In this document: positions 57,270 to 64,000 of the stretch, in pieces
How the letters are laid out: every line of letters begins with the position of its first letter
How positions within the stretch are numbered: position 1 is the stretch's first letter
From: Lampropedia puyangensis
GTDB taxonomy: Bacteria > Pseudomonadota > Gammaproteobacteria > Burkholderiales > Burkholderiaceae_C
Length of the DNA: 64,000 bases
NCBI RefSeq assembly: GCF_004833285.1
Contig: NZ_STFG01000004.1
Coordinates: 142,689 to 206,688, forward strand
Reading direction: 5' to 3'
Made by a program: the position numbers and the translations under genes
The notes under the pieces: generated by a model
What the model was told of the DNA's origin: nothing
The model's database searches: none
Seen by the model: only the letters and a program-made list of their open reading frames with translations

Positions 57270-58220
57270 ATGAGTAATACAGTCAGTGCACAAGCCCTAT
57301 TTGATGAGTTTGCCGATGCGTTGCAATGGCACTGGATCGCAGGCCGAGACGCCTTTTCCAGACGCTTTGATCAACGTGCAGTGCAATCTGCACGCGCCAG
57401 CGCCGATCTGGTGGGCTACCTCAATTACATCCATCCCTTCAGGGCACAGGTACTGGGCGAGAAGGAAATTCAGTACCTCACCAACGCCACTCAGGCCGAT
57501 TGCGTACGCCGAGTCACACGCATCACGGAGTTAGAACCACCGGTGTTGATTTTGGCTGATGGTCAACAAGCCCCGCAAGCTTTACTGGACTTGTGCGAAC
57601 AGGCACAAATTCCAATGTTTGCCACACACGAATCCTCTTCGTATGTGATTGATGTGATGCGCAATTACCTCTTCAAATTGTTTGCCGCCAGTACCACATT
57701 GCACGGTGTATTCATGGACATTCTGGGCGTTGGCGTACTGATCACCGGAGAGTCGGGCTTAGGTAAAAGTGAGCTCGGCCTAGAGCTCATCACCCGCGGA
57801 CATGGCTTAGTTGCCGACGATGTGGTCGATGTGGTGCAGATCAACCAAAACGCGCTTGAAGGCAAGTGCCCACAGTTGCTGCAAAACCTACTGGAAGTTC
57901 GCGGTATTGGCTTATTGGATATCCGTGCCATTTTTGGAGAAACTGCTGTTCGCCGTCGCATGCGGCTACGCATGATTGTGCACTTGGTGCGCCAAGAATC
58001 AATGGAGCGCAATTACGACCGTCTACCTCATGAACCGCTGACCGAAAACGTATTGGGTGTGCCTGTACGTAAGGCGATTATTCAGGTCATGGCAGGCCGC
58101 AACATTGCAGTTCTCGTTGAGGCTGCGGTGCGTAATTACATCCTTCAATTGCGAGGGATTCACACCTACGAAGAATTCACCCAACGCCAGCGTTTGGCCA
58201 TGAACAGCAGCATTGACTAG
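57270..58220 (+). CDS. hprK: HPr kinase/phosphorylase
   Basis: Phosphorylates and dephosphorylates Ser46 of HPr-type proteins. The 316 residues have an N-terminal domain (about 1-125), then the P-loop GESGLGKS (160-167) and the HprK signature with [15 protein letters not shown] near 173. The catalytic [19 protein letters not shown] stretch follows near 218, then [25 protein letters not shown]. The ATG at 57270 has AGGA 7 nt upstream. In most Burkholderiales hprK sits beside ptsN/rapZ; none is adjacent here, only a divergent nitroreductase and a convergent LysR gene. Confidence 0.95.
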   Translation: MSNTVSAQALFDEFADALQWHWIAGRDAFSRRFDQRAVQSARASADLVGYLNYIHPFRAQVLGEKEIQYLTNATQADCVRRVTRITELEPPVLILADGQQAPQALLDLCEQAQIPMFATHESSSYVIDVMRNYLFKLFAASTTLHGVFMDILGVGVLITGESGLGKSELGLELITRGHGLVADDVVDVVQINQNALEGKCPQLLQNLLEVRGIGLLDIRAIFGETAVRRRMRLRMIVHLVRQESMERNYDRLPHEPLTENVLGVPVRKAIIQVMAGRNIAVLVEAAVRNYILQLRGIHTYEEFTQRQRLAMNSSID

Positions 58221-58242
58221 GGCTCAAGCGCAACTCCCCTCA

Positions 58243-59175
58243 TCAAGGAATCATCGGGTGCGCGGGTGATGCCAAAGGTACTCCCAGAGCAAATGCTTCC
58301 TGCAAAAACTCTACGCACACCCGCACCTTGGCAGAGGTCGTCAATCGTGAGGGGTATACCGCCCAAATATTGGCTTCTTGTCGCCATTGCGGCAGCACCA
58401 CCTGCAATAATCCGCGCTCAATCAGAGGTGCCACATCCCACAGAGACCGCAAAATGATGCCTCTGCCATCCATCGCCCACTGCACCGCAATTTCACCATG
58501 GTTGGTCGATAAACTACCGCGCACTTTCACAACACGCTCATCTTCACCTGAACGCATTTTCCACACGCCAAATGGGTGATCACGCTCCTTGATGATGAGG
58601 CAATCGTGGTTACTCAGCTCTGCCAAGCTTCGGGGCACGCCCCGCAGTGCCAAGTATTGTGGCGCCGCACACAGAACGCGGTGATTGGTCGCTAAAGGCC
58701 TGGCAATCAGGTGCTGCGCAATGTCATCGCCCACGCGCACATCCAAATCAACGCCTTCACTGGCCACGTCTACCAAACGGTCAAACACCTCCAAACGCAC
58801 CTGCAATTTCGGATAACGAAGAGCCAGCTGCGAAAGCACTGGCGCAACCACCCTGCGCCCAAAACCAAAGCTGCAACTAATGCGCAGTGAGCCGCTTGGC
58901 ACAGCCCGCGTGATGGCTGTCTCCTGGAGTAATTGCTCCACATCATCAAGCACACGCTGCGCCCAATGAAAGACCCGCTCCCCCTCTTGTGTCACAGTGA
59001 CCGAACGAGTGGTGCGATGCAACAATTTTGTGCCTAAAGACTCTTCAAGCAGCCGTATGCGTTTGCTGACATACCCAGTTGAGGCACGCAATTCCTCCGC
59101 CGCAGCAACAAAGCTGGCCAAACGCGCCACCACCGTAAAGACGCGTAAATCCTCATTGGAAGGCAAATTATTCAT
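58243..59175 (-). CDS. LysR-family transcriptional regulator
   Basis: The 310-residue regulator has an N-terminal winged helix-turn-helix (about 8-65: DLRVFTVVARLASFVAAAEELRAS then RIRLLEESLGTKLLHRTTRSV). A periplasmic-binding-protein-like ligand domain follows (about 95-295). The gene is divergent from the tartrate-dehydrogenase-like gene, whose start lies 98 nt away. That arrangement is typical of a LysR gene controlling the adjacent catabolic operon, so it probably responds to the same dicarboxylate. The operator was not located. Convergent with hprK with no visible terminator between. Confidence 0.92.
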   Translation of the reverse strand: MNNLPSNEDLRVFTVVARLASFVAAAEELRASTGYVSKRIRLLEESLGTKLLHRTTRSVTVTQEGERVFHWAQRVLDDVEQLLQETAITRAVPSGSLRISCSFGFGRRVVAPVLSQLALRYPKLQVRLEVFDRLVDVASEGVDLDVRVGDDIAQHLIARPLATNHRVLCAAPQYLALRGVPRSLAELSNHDCLIIKERDHPFGVWKMRSGEDERVVKVRGSLSTNHGEIAVQWAMDGRGIILRSLWDVAPLIERGLLQVVLPQWRQEANIWAVYPSRLTTSAKVRVCVEFLQEAFALGVPLASPAHPMIP

Positions 59176-59273
59176 AATTTGTGCGCAATCAATTCACATT
59201 CAAACGATTGTATTCACTTAGATATTAATGAAAAATAATTTCATCGACACATTCATTACACAGGAATAGCCCT

Positions 59274-60365
59274 ATGCCCGTAACACGCCCATTTCATATT
59301 GCAGTCATCGCCGGGGACGGCATTGGCAAAGAGGTCATGCCTCTGGGTCTCGCCGCAACCATGGCAGCAGCAAACCGCTTTGGCATTGCATTACAAATAA
59401 CCACCATTGATTGGGCCAGCTGTGACTACTATGCTGCGCATGGACAAATGATGCCTGACGATTGGAAGGAACAGTTGCAAGGCATGGACGCGATTTTCTT
59501 TGGAGCTGTAGGCTGGCCGCAAACAGTACCTGATCACATTTCGCTATGGGGATCCTTGCTCAAATTCCGTCGTGAATTCGATCAGTACGTGAACCTGCGC
59601 CCTGTTCGCCTGTTTGACGGTGTCCCATGCCCGCTGGCTGGACGCAAGCCTGGAGATATTGACTATCTGGTTGTGCGCGAAAACACCGAAGGTGAATACA
59701 CCTCATTGGGTGGAGTCATGTACGCAGGTACCGAGCGTGAAATCGTTATTCAAGAATCAGTTTACTCACGCCATGGCACAGACCGCGTACTGCGCTATGC
59801 CTATGAATTGGCGCAGTCGCGTGAGCGCAAGCAACTCACCGTAGCCACGAAATCCAATGGAATTGCCATCAGCATGCCATGGTGGGACAGCCGTGCCGAC
59901 GCCATTGGGAAACACTACCCCCAAGTGCAAGTGGATAAGCAGCACATCGACATTCTTTCTGCCCGATTTGTGCTGCAGCCGCAGCGCTTTGACGTAGTAG
60001 TGGCCTCGAATTTATTTGGTGACATCCTTTCAGATCTAGGCCCTGCGACCACAGGCACGATTGGCTTAGCCCCCTCTGCCAACTTAAATCCTGATCGCAC
60101 CTTCCCTTCATTGTTTGAACCGGTACACGGCTCTGCACCAGATATTTACGGAAAAGGCATTGCGAATCCGATTGCCATGATTTGGTCCGGGGCATTGATG
60201 CTGGATTTTCTCACCGGCAATACCGGCGCAGGCCGCCTTGCGCATGACTGCATGCTGGCTGCAATCGAGGAGGTACTGATCGATGGACCATTGACACCAG
60301 ACCTTGGCGGCAGTGCAAGGACAGAAGTCCTTGGCCAAGCCATCATTGAAAAAATCACCGGTTAA
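59274..60365 (+). CDS. Tartrate dehydrogenase/D-malate-type decarboxylating dehydrogenase
   Basis: The 363-residue member of the isocitrate/isopropylmalate dehydrogenase superfamily has VIAGDGIGKEVMPLGL (12-27), RENTEGEYTSLGG near 137 and the Lys in VATKSNGIAI. The metal-binding DILSDLGPATTGTIGLAPSANL is near residue 250, ending FEPVHGSAPDIYGKGIANP. The subgroup resembles TtuC/DmlA, which oxidise L-tartrate, meso-tartrate or D-malate with NAD. The exact substrate is uncertain. AGGA lies 8 nt before the ATG at 59274. First gene of a two-gene unit with a Bug receptor. Confidence 0.85.
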   Translation: MPVTRPFHIAVIAGDGIGKEVMPLGLAATMAAANRFGIALQITTIDWASCDYYAAHGQMMPDDWKEQLQGMDAIFFGAVGWPQTVPDHISLWGSLLKFRREFDQYVNLRPVRLFDGVPCPLAGRKPGDIDYLVVRENTEGEYTSLGGVMYAGTEREIVIQESVYSRHGTDRVLRYAYELAQSRERKQLTVATKSNGIAISMPWWDSRADAIGKHYPQVQVDKQHIDILSARFVLQPQRFDVVVASNLFGDILSDLGPATTGTIGLAPSANLNPDRTFPSLFEPVHGSAPDIYGKGIANPIAMIWSGALMLDFLTGNTGAGRLAHDCMLAAIEEVLIDGPLTPDLGGSARTEVLGQAIIEKITG

Positions 60366-60402
60366 CTTGCGTATTCACCCCATAACGATTCAGGAGACAA
60401 GC

Positions 60403-61413
60403 ATGAGCAACCAACACTTCCATCAACGCCGCACCTTGTTAAAAGCTGCCAGTTGCGCTGGTTTGGGTGTCATTCCCGCTTTTTCTTTGCCCGCCATAGC
60501 CGGCAGTTCAACACCCACCTACCCCACTCGGGCTATCAAATTGGTCGTTGGAATTGGAGCAGGCAGCACCACAGACCTACTGGCCCGAGTTGCAGGCAAA
60601 CACCTGTCTGAAGCGTTAGGCCAGCCCGTTGTGATTGAAAACCGCCCCGGTGCTGGCGGAACGTTGGGCGCAGGCGTTGTGGCCGCTGCAAAACCCGATG
60701 GGCATACCTTGCTATTTGTCAGCTCATCACTGCCCACCTTTCCCTCGTTCTATGACAAGCTGCGCTTTGACCCTGTACATGATCTCATCGGAGCAGGAGG
60801 ATTGGCGCAGGGAGGGATGGTCATGCTCACCCGCGCCAACGCCCCATGGAAAAATCTTAACGAGCTGATTGACTATGCCCAGAGCCGGCCTGCACAAACC
60901 ATCAGTTATGCCTCAGCAGGCATCGGCTCCATTGCCTATTTGTACTCAGAATTACTTGCGCAGTTAACTGGCATTGAGTTTCTGCATGTGCCCTATCCTA
61001 GCTCTGCAGCAGCCATGACTGACTTGATGGCAGGGCAAGTGGACTTTGTATTTGATGGCACCACCACGGCCATTCCACAGGCCAAATCCGGCCGCTCGCG
61101 AGCGTTGGCTTATTCAGCCGAGCAGCGCTCCCCTTTCATGCCAGAAGTGCCAACATTGAAAGAAGCTGGTGTTACTGGGTTCAGTCAGCGTACTTGGTTT
61201 GGTTTTGCTGCCCCTAAAGGCACCGATATCAGCATCATTCAGGCCATCGCTACCGCCAGTGAGCATTTCAATGCCAACGCCAGCTATCAAGCAGAGTTGG
61301 CCGACGCTTTCCATGAACCCATGCCAATGTCTGCCACAGCATTCAACGCACTCATTCAAGAGGAGGCGACCATGTGGTCCTCCACCATCGCCAAAATACG
61401 CAAACCAAGTTGA
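60403..61413 (+). CDS. Bug-family periplasmic solute receptor (TctC-like)
   Basis: The 336-residue periplasmic receptor probably captures the substrate of the adjacent dehydrogenase. The N-terminus QRRTLLKAASCAGLG looks like a twin-arginine (Tat) signal, unlike the Sec-type signal of the first Bug protein in the window. The family motifs VGIGAGSTTDLLARVAGKHL, VIENRPGAGGTLGAG and ISYASAGIGSIAYLY are intact. CAGGAG lies 7 nt before the ATG at 60403. The gap from the dehydrogenase stop is 37 nt. No TctA/TctB permease is in the window, so it must use a permease encoded elsewhere. Confidence 0.9.
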   Translation: MSNQHFHQRRTLLKAASCAGLGVIPAFSLPAIAGSSTPTYPTRAIKLVVGIGAGSTTDLLARVAGKHLSEALGQPVVIENRPGAGGTLGAGVVAAAKPDGHTLLFVSSSLPTFPSFYDKLRFDPVHDLIGAGGLAQGGMVMLTRANAPWKNLNELIDYAQSRPAQTISYASAGIGSIAYLYSELLAQLTGIEFLHVPYPSSAAAMTDLMAGQVDFVFDGTTTAIPQAKSGRSRALAYSAEQRSPFMPEVPTLKEAGVTGFSQRTWFGFAAPKGTDISIIQAIATASEHFNANASYQAELADAFHEPMPMSATAFNALIQEEATMWSSTIAKIRKPS

Positions 61414-61634
61414 TGGCTGTTCAGACTACATCAACATGGCAGAAGAAATTGGTTGATCGGTACAGTGGCCCTTTAGGAGGTATTTACGATCTGCATCCAG
61501 TCGCGCAAGACTCAAAAAAAAGAGGTAGTGCAAGGCACCTATTGCTGCTCAACACCTTCGGTACGGCAGGTTATTCACCGTAAGGTCCCCCCTTACGCTA
61601 CTACCGCAACATATCTACCTAGCTAAAAGAACCG

Positions 61635-62639
61635 ATGCGCTCTACACACATCCACTCCATTGGCCCATTAAAGCTGCATAACGGGCATGTCTTGCAGCAG
61701 TGCGAAGTGGCTTATAACAGTTACGGCACGCTCGCTAACGATGGGAGAAATGCCATTGTCGTGACCCACGGATACACCGCTAGCCATCAACTGCTAACAC
61801 AGGGTAGTGCTGTTGCAGAAGGTCCTTGGGCCGCGCTAATGGGCCCGGGTAAACCTTTGGATACTGATCGCTTCTTCATCATTTGCCCAAACATGCTCGG
61901 CTCCTGCTATGGCAGCACCGGTCCTAGCAGCATCAATCCTGCAACACAGCAGGTCTATGGCCCAGATTTTCCTGATATCAACATGTCTGATATCGTTGCC
62001 ACGCAATACGCCTTGGTTAAACAGCTCGGGATTCAGCACTTGCGAGCAGTGGTCGGGCCATCACTAGGCGGGTTTCAAGCCCTCCAATGGATTGTTGACT
62101 ACCCTGACTTTGTTGACGTGGCAGGAGCCATTGTTTCTGCTTCTTATTTACCGGCATGCACAGCCATGTCGCTGCCACATTTACTGCACACTCTGCAAGC
62201 ATGCCCTGACTGGCCTGCAGCACAAAGCCCATCTATGCAGGAAACCTTGTACCAACTGCGGTTACAGACCCTGCAAACATATGGCATGCCGCACGTATTA
62301 GAGTCACAGGGATTGCCTGCAAAAGATATCCGGCCTGCACTTCAAAGCATGGCAAAACAATGGGCTAAACATTTCAATCCCCACAGCCTGGTGACACTGC
62401 TCAAAGCCGCGTTATCGTTTGACGTGCGAGCTCAATTGCCAACGACCCAAGCCAACGTGTTGCACGTAGTTGCTGACAGCGACGCCCTCTTTCCACCAGA
62501 CAAAACCATCCATGCCATGCAGTCGATGAACGGCCGACTTAAACAGCTTGTACTCAACACTCCGATGGGGCACTCCTGCTCTGGGCCGTTGCATGCCGTC
62601 TGGGGGCCTTTGCTGCAAAAACTACTTCAAGAAAACTAA
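61635..62639 (+). CDS. MetX-like alpha/beta-fold acyltransferase/hydrolase
   Basis: The 334-residue alpha/beta hydrolase of the homoserine O-acetyltransferase (MetX) family has Ser143 in VVGPSLGGFQALQW, Asp near 281-283 (VVADSDALF) and His313 (GHSCSG). LMGPGKPLDTDRFFIICPNMLGSCYGSTGPSS matches the family. But the conserved RFD-type substrate motif of true MetX reads HFNPHSL (about 247-253), and the length is below the usual roughly 370-380. A homologue with another substrate is likely. Separate from the preceding Bug gene by 221 nt. Converges on nusG. Confidence 0.75.
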   Translation: MRSTHIHSIGPLKLHNGHVLQQCEVAYNSYGTLANDGRNAIVVTHGYTASHQLLTQGSAVAEGPWAALMGPGKPLDTDRFFIICPNMLGSCYGSTGPSSINPATQQVYGPDFPDINMSDIVATQYALVKQLGIQHLRAVVGPSLGGFQALQWIVDYPDFVDVAGAIVSASYLPACTAMSLPHLLHTLQACPDWPAAQSPSMQETLYQLRLQTLQTYGMPHVLESQGLPAKDIRPALQSMAKQWAKHFNPHSLVTLLKAALSFDVRAQLPTTQANVLHVVADSDALFPPDKTIHAMQSMNGRLKQLVLNTPMGHSCSGPLHAVWGPLLQKLLQEN

Positions 62640-62696
62640 CAATCTGACTCTGCACAACAGATATACGCAGCACACCTAGCCCCCCCCACAAAGCAA

Positions 62697-62726
62697 AAAG
62701 GCGAGCCCACTATAAGGCTCGCCTTT
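62697..62726. terminator. Bidirectional terminator nusG / MetX-like gene
   Basis: The perfect 11-bp arms AAAGGCGAGCC (62697-62707) and GGCTCGCCTTT (62716-62726) are followed on the minus strand by TTTTTG, 39 nt beyond the nusG stop. The plus strand continues TTTATCTG. It serves nusG and probably the convergent gene. Confidence 0.82.
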
Positions 62727-62765
62727 ATCTGATACTGATTTTTTCAATGTTGTGATGAAAAAAAC

Positions 62766-63371
62766 TCAGGTTTTCTCTACCTGGCCAAACTCCAACTCTA
62801 CAGGGGTGGAACGGCCAAAAATCATGACAGAAACACGCAAACGACTGCGCTCATAGTTGACTTCCTCAACGCTGCCATTGAAGTCTGCAAAAGGACCTTC
62901 CTTGACACGCACCAACTCACCCACGGTAAATTCAATTTTATGACGCGGTTTCTCGCCGCCTTCCTGCATTTGGCTGACGATTTTTTGCACCTCAGCTTCA
63001 GAAATAGGGGCAGGCTTGTTACGGCCACCACCAACGAAACCGGTCACTTTGCTGGTCTGCTTGACCAAGTGCCACGTCTCATCATCCATCACCATCTCAA
63101 CGAACACATAGCCAGGAAAGAGCTTGCGTTCCGTTGTTTTACGCTGCCCATTTTTCACTTCGACCACTTCTTCAGTGGGAACCAAAATACGGCCAAATTT
63201 CGTAGACATACCTGCGCGAGCAACACGCTCTGCGATGTTGCGTTCAACGGCTTTTTCCATGCCCGAATAGGCATGAACGATATACCACTGCTTAGCAAAA
63301 CCTTCTGCAACGGGCTGTGCGGCTGCAGGAATGCCAATCTCCTCAGTTTGTGTCTTCTCAATTTCGGTCAT
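62766..63371 (-). CDS. nusG: Transcription termination/antitermination factor NusG
   Basis: Binds RNA polymerase, suppresses pausing and couples transcription to Rho or the ribosome. The 201 residues have the NGN domain (about 25-130: [58 protein letters not shown]). The KOW domain follows (about 150-198: [21 protein letters not shown]). A Glu/Pro-rich extension of about 24 residues precedes the NGN domain. The start overlaps the secE stop by one base (TGATG). GGAGAG lies inside secE. No rplK follows; the gene is last in its unit. Confidence 0.97.
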   Translation of the reverse strand: MTEIEKTQTEEIGIPAAAQPVAEGFAKQWYIVHAYSGMEKAVERNIAERVARAGMSTKFGRILVPTEEVVEVKNGQRKTTERKLFPGYVFVEMVMDDETWHLVKQTSKVTGFVGGGRNKPAPISEAEVQKIVSQMQEGGEKPRHKIEFTVGELVRVKEGPFADFNGSVEEVNYERSRLRVSVMIFGRSTPVELEFGQVEKT

Positions 63372-63757
63372 CAGTCTCTCCAGCCCAGCAGCAAATCAAA
63401 AATAACCCAGCCAACGGTCATGTCCGTCAACCACAGGAAGAGTGCCATGATGACTGCAAACGCAAACACATAGCCAGTCATTTGAATGGTTTCCTTGCGG
63501 CTTGGCCAAACCACTTTCTTCAATTCATTCCATGAGTCTTTAACATAACCCACAAAATCACGCCCGGGGTTTGACCACAAAAATGCCCCACCTGCCAAAG
63601 CCAAGCCTAAAAGCAAGACCAACCACTGCACCCACGCCCCCTGCGCAGCCAAGAGATAAAACGCCACAATAGCGCCAACAATCAACAATGCAGAAAGAAC
63701 AAGCTTGAACGCGCTGGCGCCAGCGCCAACTGTTTCAACCTGCGAAGATGCAGCCAT
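63371..63757 (-). CDS. secE: Preprotein translocase subunit SecE
   Basis: The essential component of the SecYEG channel. The 128 residues give three transmembrane helices (about 16-35, 40-58 and 95-118). The conserved cytosolic segment [25 protein letters not shown] (about 68-92) carries the amphipathic helix and the TK/R-type hinge. The three-helix form is typical of proteobacteria. GGAG lies 5 nt before the ATG at 63757. It overlaps nusG by one base and follows tRNA-Trp by 104 nt. Confidence 0.97.
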   Translation of the reverse strand: MAASSQVETVGAGASAFKLVLSALLIVGAIVAFYLLAAQGAWVQWLVLLLGLALAGGAFLWSNPGRDFVGYVKDSWNELKKVVWPSRKETIQMTGYVFAFAVIMALFLWLTDMTVGWVIFDLLLGWRD

Positions 63758-63802
63758 ATCAACTCCACGTGCCGAATAAATCGGACAGTATATTCATACA
63801 CA

Positions 63803-63827
63803 AAACCCGCCAACTGAGGGCGGGTTT
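63803..63827 (-). terminator. Hairpin between tRNA-Trp and secE
   Basis: The arms AAACCCGCC and GGCGGGTTT have the loop AACTGAG; the minus strand continues TTTTG. It lies 34 nt after the tRNA and 45 nt before secE, so it is a terminator, attenuator or processing site separating tRNA from mRNA. Confidence 0.6.
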
Positions 63828-63861
63828 CTTTTCAATCAAGAGAGGTTTCGCAAACCACTCT

Positions 63862-63937
63862 TGGCAGGGGCAGTAGGAATCGAACCTACAACCTTCGGTT
63901 TTGGAGACCGACGCTCTGCCAATTGAGCTATACCCCT
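63862..63937 (-). tRNA. trnW: tRNA-Trp (CCA anticodon)
   Basis: The 76 nt including an encoded 3' CCA fold as a cloverleaf. The acceptor stem AGGGGTA pairs with TGCCCCT. The anticodon stem TCGGT/ACCGA encloses the loop CTCCAAA with anticodon CCA. The T-arm has GTTCGATTC. It lies between tuf and secE as in many proteobacteria, and is probably cotranscribed and processed out. Confidence 0.96.
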
Positions 63938-63965
63938 ACACATTTACCTCAAGATCAATGCTGTC

Positions 63966-64000
63966 TTAAGCAATGATCTTAGCAACCACGCCAGCGCCCA
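63966..64000 (-). CDS. tuf: Elongation factor Tu, C-terminal end only
   Basis: Only the last 11 codons are in the window. They read GAGVVAKIIA plus TAA, the highly conserved EF-Tu C-terminus; the gene continues beyond base 64000. It lies 28 nt upstream of tRNA-Trp on the minus strand. Identity rests on this short but distinctive end and on the tuf-tRNA-Trp-secE-nusG order. Confidence 0.85.
   Translation of the reverse strand, partial: GAGVVAKIIA

Overview
The window reads as chromosome from a Burkholderiales beta-proteobacterium, most like the Comamonadaceae. The grounds are the fab-rpoE-degQ gene order, an HPr kinase, two Bug-type solute receptors, a hybrid MaeB malic enzyme and a tuf-tRNA-Trp-secE-nusG order. 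I cannot name the genus. Coding density is high. I see no rRNA, prophage, insertion sequence, CRISPR array or obvious genomic island.

Layout. 0-4.1 kb (minus): rpsB-tsf-pyrH translation/UMP kinase operon, preceded by an Smr-domain gene and radC. 4.2-7 kb (plus): fkpB, ispH, purT. 7-10.3 kb (minus): a lemA / TPM-domain / TPM-domain trio and an M23 peptidase. 10.4-18.2 kb (plus): a Bug receptor and a partial type II secretion operon, gspL-M-N-D-E. 18.3-30.3 kb (minus): ruvB, yceD, rpmF, plsX, fabH, fabD, fabG, acpP, fabF, a small membrane protein, rpoE, rseA and degQ, joining phospholipid/fatty-acid synthesis to envelope-stress control. 30.3-30.9 kb: a gap holding a highly structured candidate small RNA. 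30.9-44.8 kb: metK, two tandem LpxL/HtrB-like acyltransferases, glnE, a very large YhdP/AsmA-like protein, an OmpA-family lipoprotein, mltA and apt. 44.9-58.2 kb: hydroxyacyl-CoA dehydrogenase, purC, DUF808, DUF3025, htpX, maeB, secB, gpsA, a LysE exporter, an orphan response regulator, a nitroreductase and hprK. 58.2-62.6 kb: a LysR / tartrate-dehydrogenase-like / Bug-receptor catabolic cassette and a MetX-like alpha/beta hydrolase. 62.7-64 kb (minus): tuf (3' end), tRNA-Trp, secE, nusG.

How it fits together. Much of the window serves the envelope: fatty-acid and phospholipid precursors (plsX, fab genes, acpP, gpsA), lipid A acylation, phospholipid transport (YhdP), peptidoglycan turnover (M23, MltA), protein export (secB, secE, type II secretion) and envelope quality control (rpoE, rseA, degQ, htpX). 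An AlgU/sigma-E-type promoter, GAACTG-N16-TCCAA, lies upstream of rpoE and suggests autoregulation. A weaker match lies upstream of degQ.

Most of the window is conserved core genome. The element most worth a second look is the candidate minus-strand RNA near 30.5-30.6 kb. It has a perfect 12-bp closing stem, two internal hairpins and a 25-nt pyrimidine loop that carries an anti-Shine-Dalgarno sequence.
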